Made by a program: the position numbers and the translations under genes. The notes below the pieces were generated by a model. That model ran no database searches. It was not told the origin of the DNA and saw nothing but the letters and a program-made list of their open reading frames with translations. DNA of 6,212 nucleotides from JBGQOJ01 sp052119585 (GTDB lineage Bacteria > Pseudomonadota > Alphaproteobacteria > Rhodobacterales > Rhodobacteraceae), in NCBI RefSeq assembly GCF_052119585.1, contig NZ_JBGQOJ010000052.1, positions 1 to 6,212 on the forward strand, given 5' to 3'. Every line of letters starts with the position of its first letter. Positions within the stretch are counted from its first letter, which is position 1. Below, one piece after another: positions 5,902 to 6,212 of this stretch.

Positions 5902-5925
5902 CAATATGAAGCTGTTTCGATATTG
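5902..5925. promoter_or_regulatory. Inverted repeat in the leader of the flippase-dprE1-dprE2 operon
   Basis: CAATATGAA (5902-5910) and TTCGATATTG (5916-5925) pair over 9 bases with one bulged G, around a 5-base centre. It lies 32-55 bases before ATG 5870, in a more AT-rich stretch downstream of the CoA-transferase terminator. On the minus strand TTACCA (5929-5924) and CATATT (5908-5903) could be -35 and -10 boxes 15 bases apart, a poor promoter that the repeat would cover. The operon promoter must lie between here and about 5980, but the exact boxes are uncertain. Confidence 0.3.
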
Positions 5926-5979
5926 GTAACAGTTATTTTGCCATAATGACATGCGGTCTGCCGGGGTTTGCCATAAATG

Positions 5980-6006
5980 AAAAGGGCGAGGCCATTGGCC
6001 CCGCCC
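5980..6006 (-). terminator. Rho-independent terminator of the CoA-transferase gene
   Basis: On the minus strand GGGCGGGGCC (6006-5997) pairs with GGCCTCGCCC (5993-5984) over 10 bp, including one G-U pair, with a 3-base loop. TTTT (5983-5980) follows at once. It begins 23 bases after the stop codon at 6030. On the plus strand the stem has an A-C mismatch and lacks a T-tract, so it works for the minus strand only. It insulates the flippase-dprE operon from the upstream gene. Confidence 0.85.
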
Positions 6007-6029
6007 CGATGCCTGTGATTGTTTCGGGG

Positions 6030-6212
6030 TCAACCCAGAACTGTCGCCTCTGTCGCGGCGCGCAGTTCGGCTTCGGTCACGCCGTCGGCGATCTCGACAA
6101 TGCGCAGGCCGCCTTCGACCACGTCCAGAACGCCAAGGTTGGTGATGATCCGGTCAACGACCGCCTTGCCGGTCAGCGGCAGGGTGCATTCCTTCAGCAA
6201 CTTCGACTCGCC
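6030..6212 (-). CDS. scoB: 3-oxoacid CoA-transferase subunit B, C-terminal fragment
   Basis: The last 60 codons and the TGA stop are present; the rest lies beyond the right edge. The sequence KECTLPLTGKAVVDRIITNLGVLDV is shown here only by its marks CTLPLTG and VVDRIITNLGV, a conserved C-terminal block of succinyl-CoA:3-oxoacid and acetoacetate CoA-transferase beta subunits (ScoB, AtoA, PcaJ). These enzymes move CoA from succinyl-CoA or acetyl-CoA to a 3-oxoacid in the cytoplasm. The catalytic glutamate lies in the missing part. Which substrate is used (acetoacetate or 3-oxoadipate) cannot be decided from this fragment. A strong terminator follows, so it is not part of the dprE operon and is probably unrelated in function. 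Confidence 0.85.
   Translation of the reverse strand, partial: GESKLLKECTLPLTGKAVVDRIITNLGVLDVVEGGLRIVEIADGVTEAELRAATEATVLG

Overview
This looks like chromosomal DNA of a moderately GC-rich alphaproteobacterium, most likely a member of the Rhodobacterales (Roseobacter-type). The hints are codon use rich in GCC/CTG/GGC, a short Flp-like pilin whose N-terminus carries the DEDGAVTVDW signature, and intergenic sequences ending in GCGGG-(A/T)-rich-AAGAA-GCCAAAG, which I remember as common in that group. The assignment is from pattern memory, not from a search.

Layout. On the minus strand, positions 1-74 hold the first 24 codons of a Flp/TadE-like pilin that runs off the left edge. A 351-base divergent intergenic region follows (75-425), with an AT-rich core carrying a perfect 9-bp inverted repeat and an adjacent 12-base palindrome. 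On the plus strand, a secreted lytic transglycosylase (426-1286) overlaps by 8 bases a fused HAD phosphatase-UbiA prenyltransferase (1279-2715). After a short convergent region (2716-2834) built as one large imperfect inverted repeat, three genes lie on the minus strand. In transcription order these are a polytopic UPF0104/LPG-synthase-TM-like membrane protein (4863-5870), a DprE1-like FAD oxidoreductase (3572-4882) and a DprE2-like short-chain dehydrogenase (2835-3572). They overlap by 20 bases and by 1 base. A gap of about 160 bases with a promoter candidate and a terminator separates them from the 3' end of a CoA-transferase subunit B gene (6030-6212, minus strand).

How the genes fit together. 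The UbiA domain, DprE1 and DprE2 match the mycobacterial route to decaprenylphosphoryl-arabinose: phosphoribosyl transfer to polyprenyl phosphate, 5'-dephosphorylation, then oxidation and reduction at C2'. The HAD domain fused to UbiA is a natural candidate for the dephosphorylation step, and the UPF0104-like protein for moving the lipid-linked sugar across the membrane. The window therefore appears to encode a complete lipid-linked D-arabinose donor pathway in a Gram-negative bacterium. No recognisable arabinosyltransferase or acceptor gene is present. The translationally overlapping lytic transglycosylase raises the possibility of a link to the cell envelope. In the DprE1 homologue the residue aligned with the benzothiazinone-reactive cysteine of Mycobacterium tuberculosis (Cys387) is alanine.
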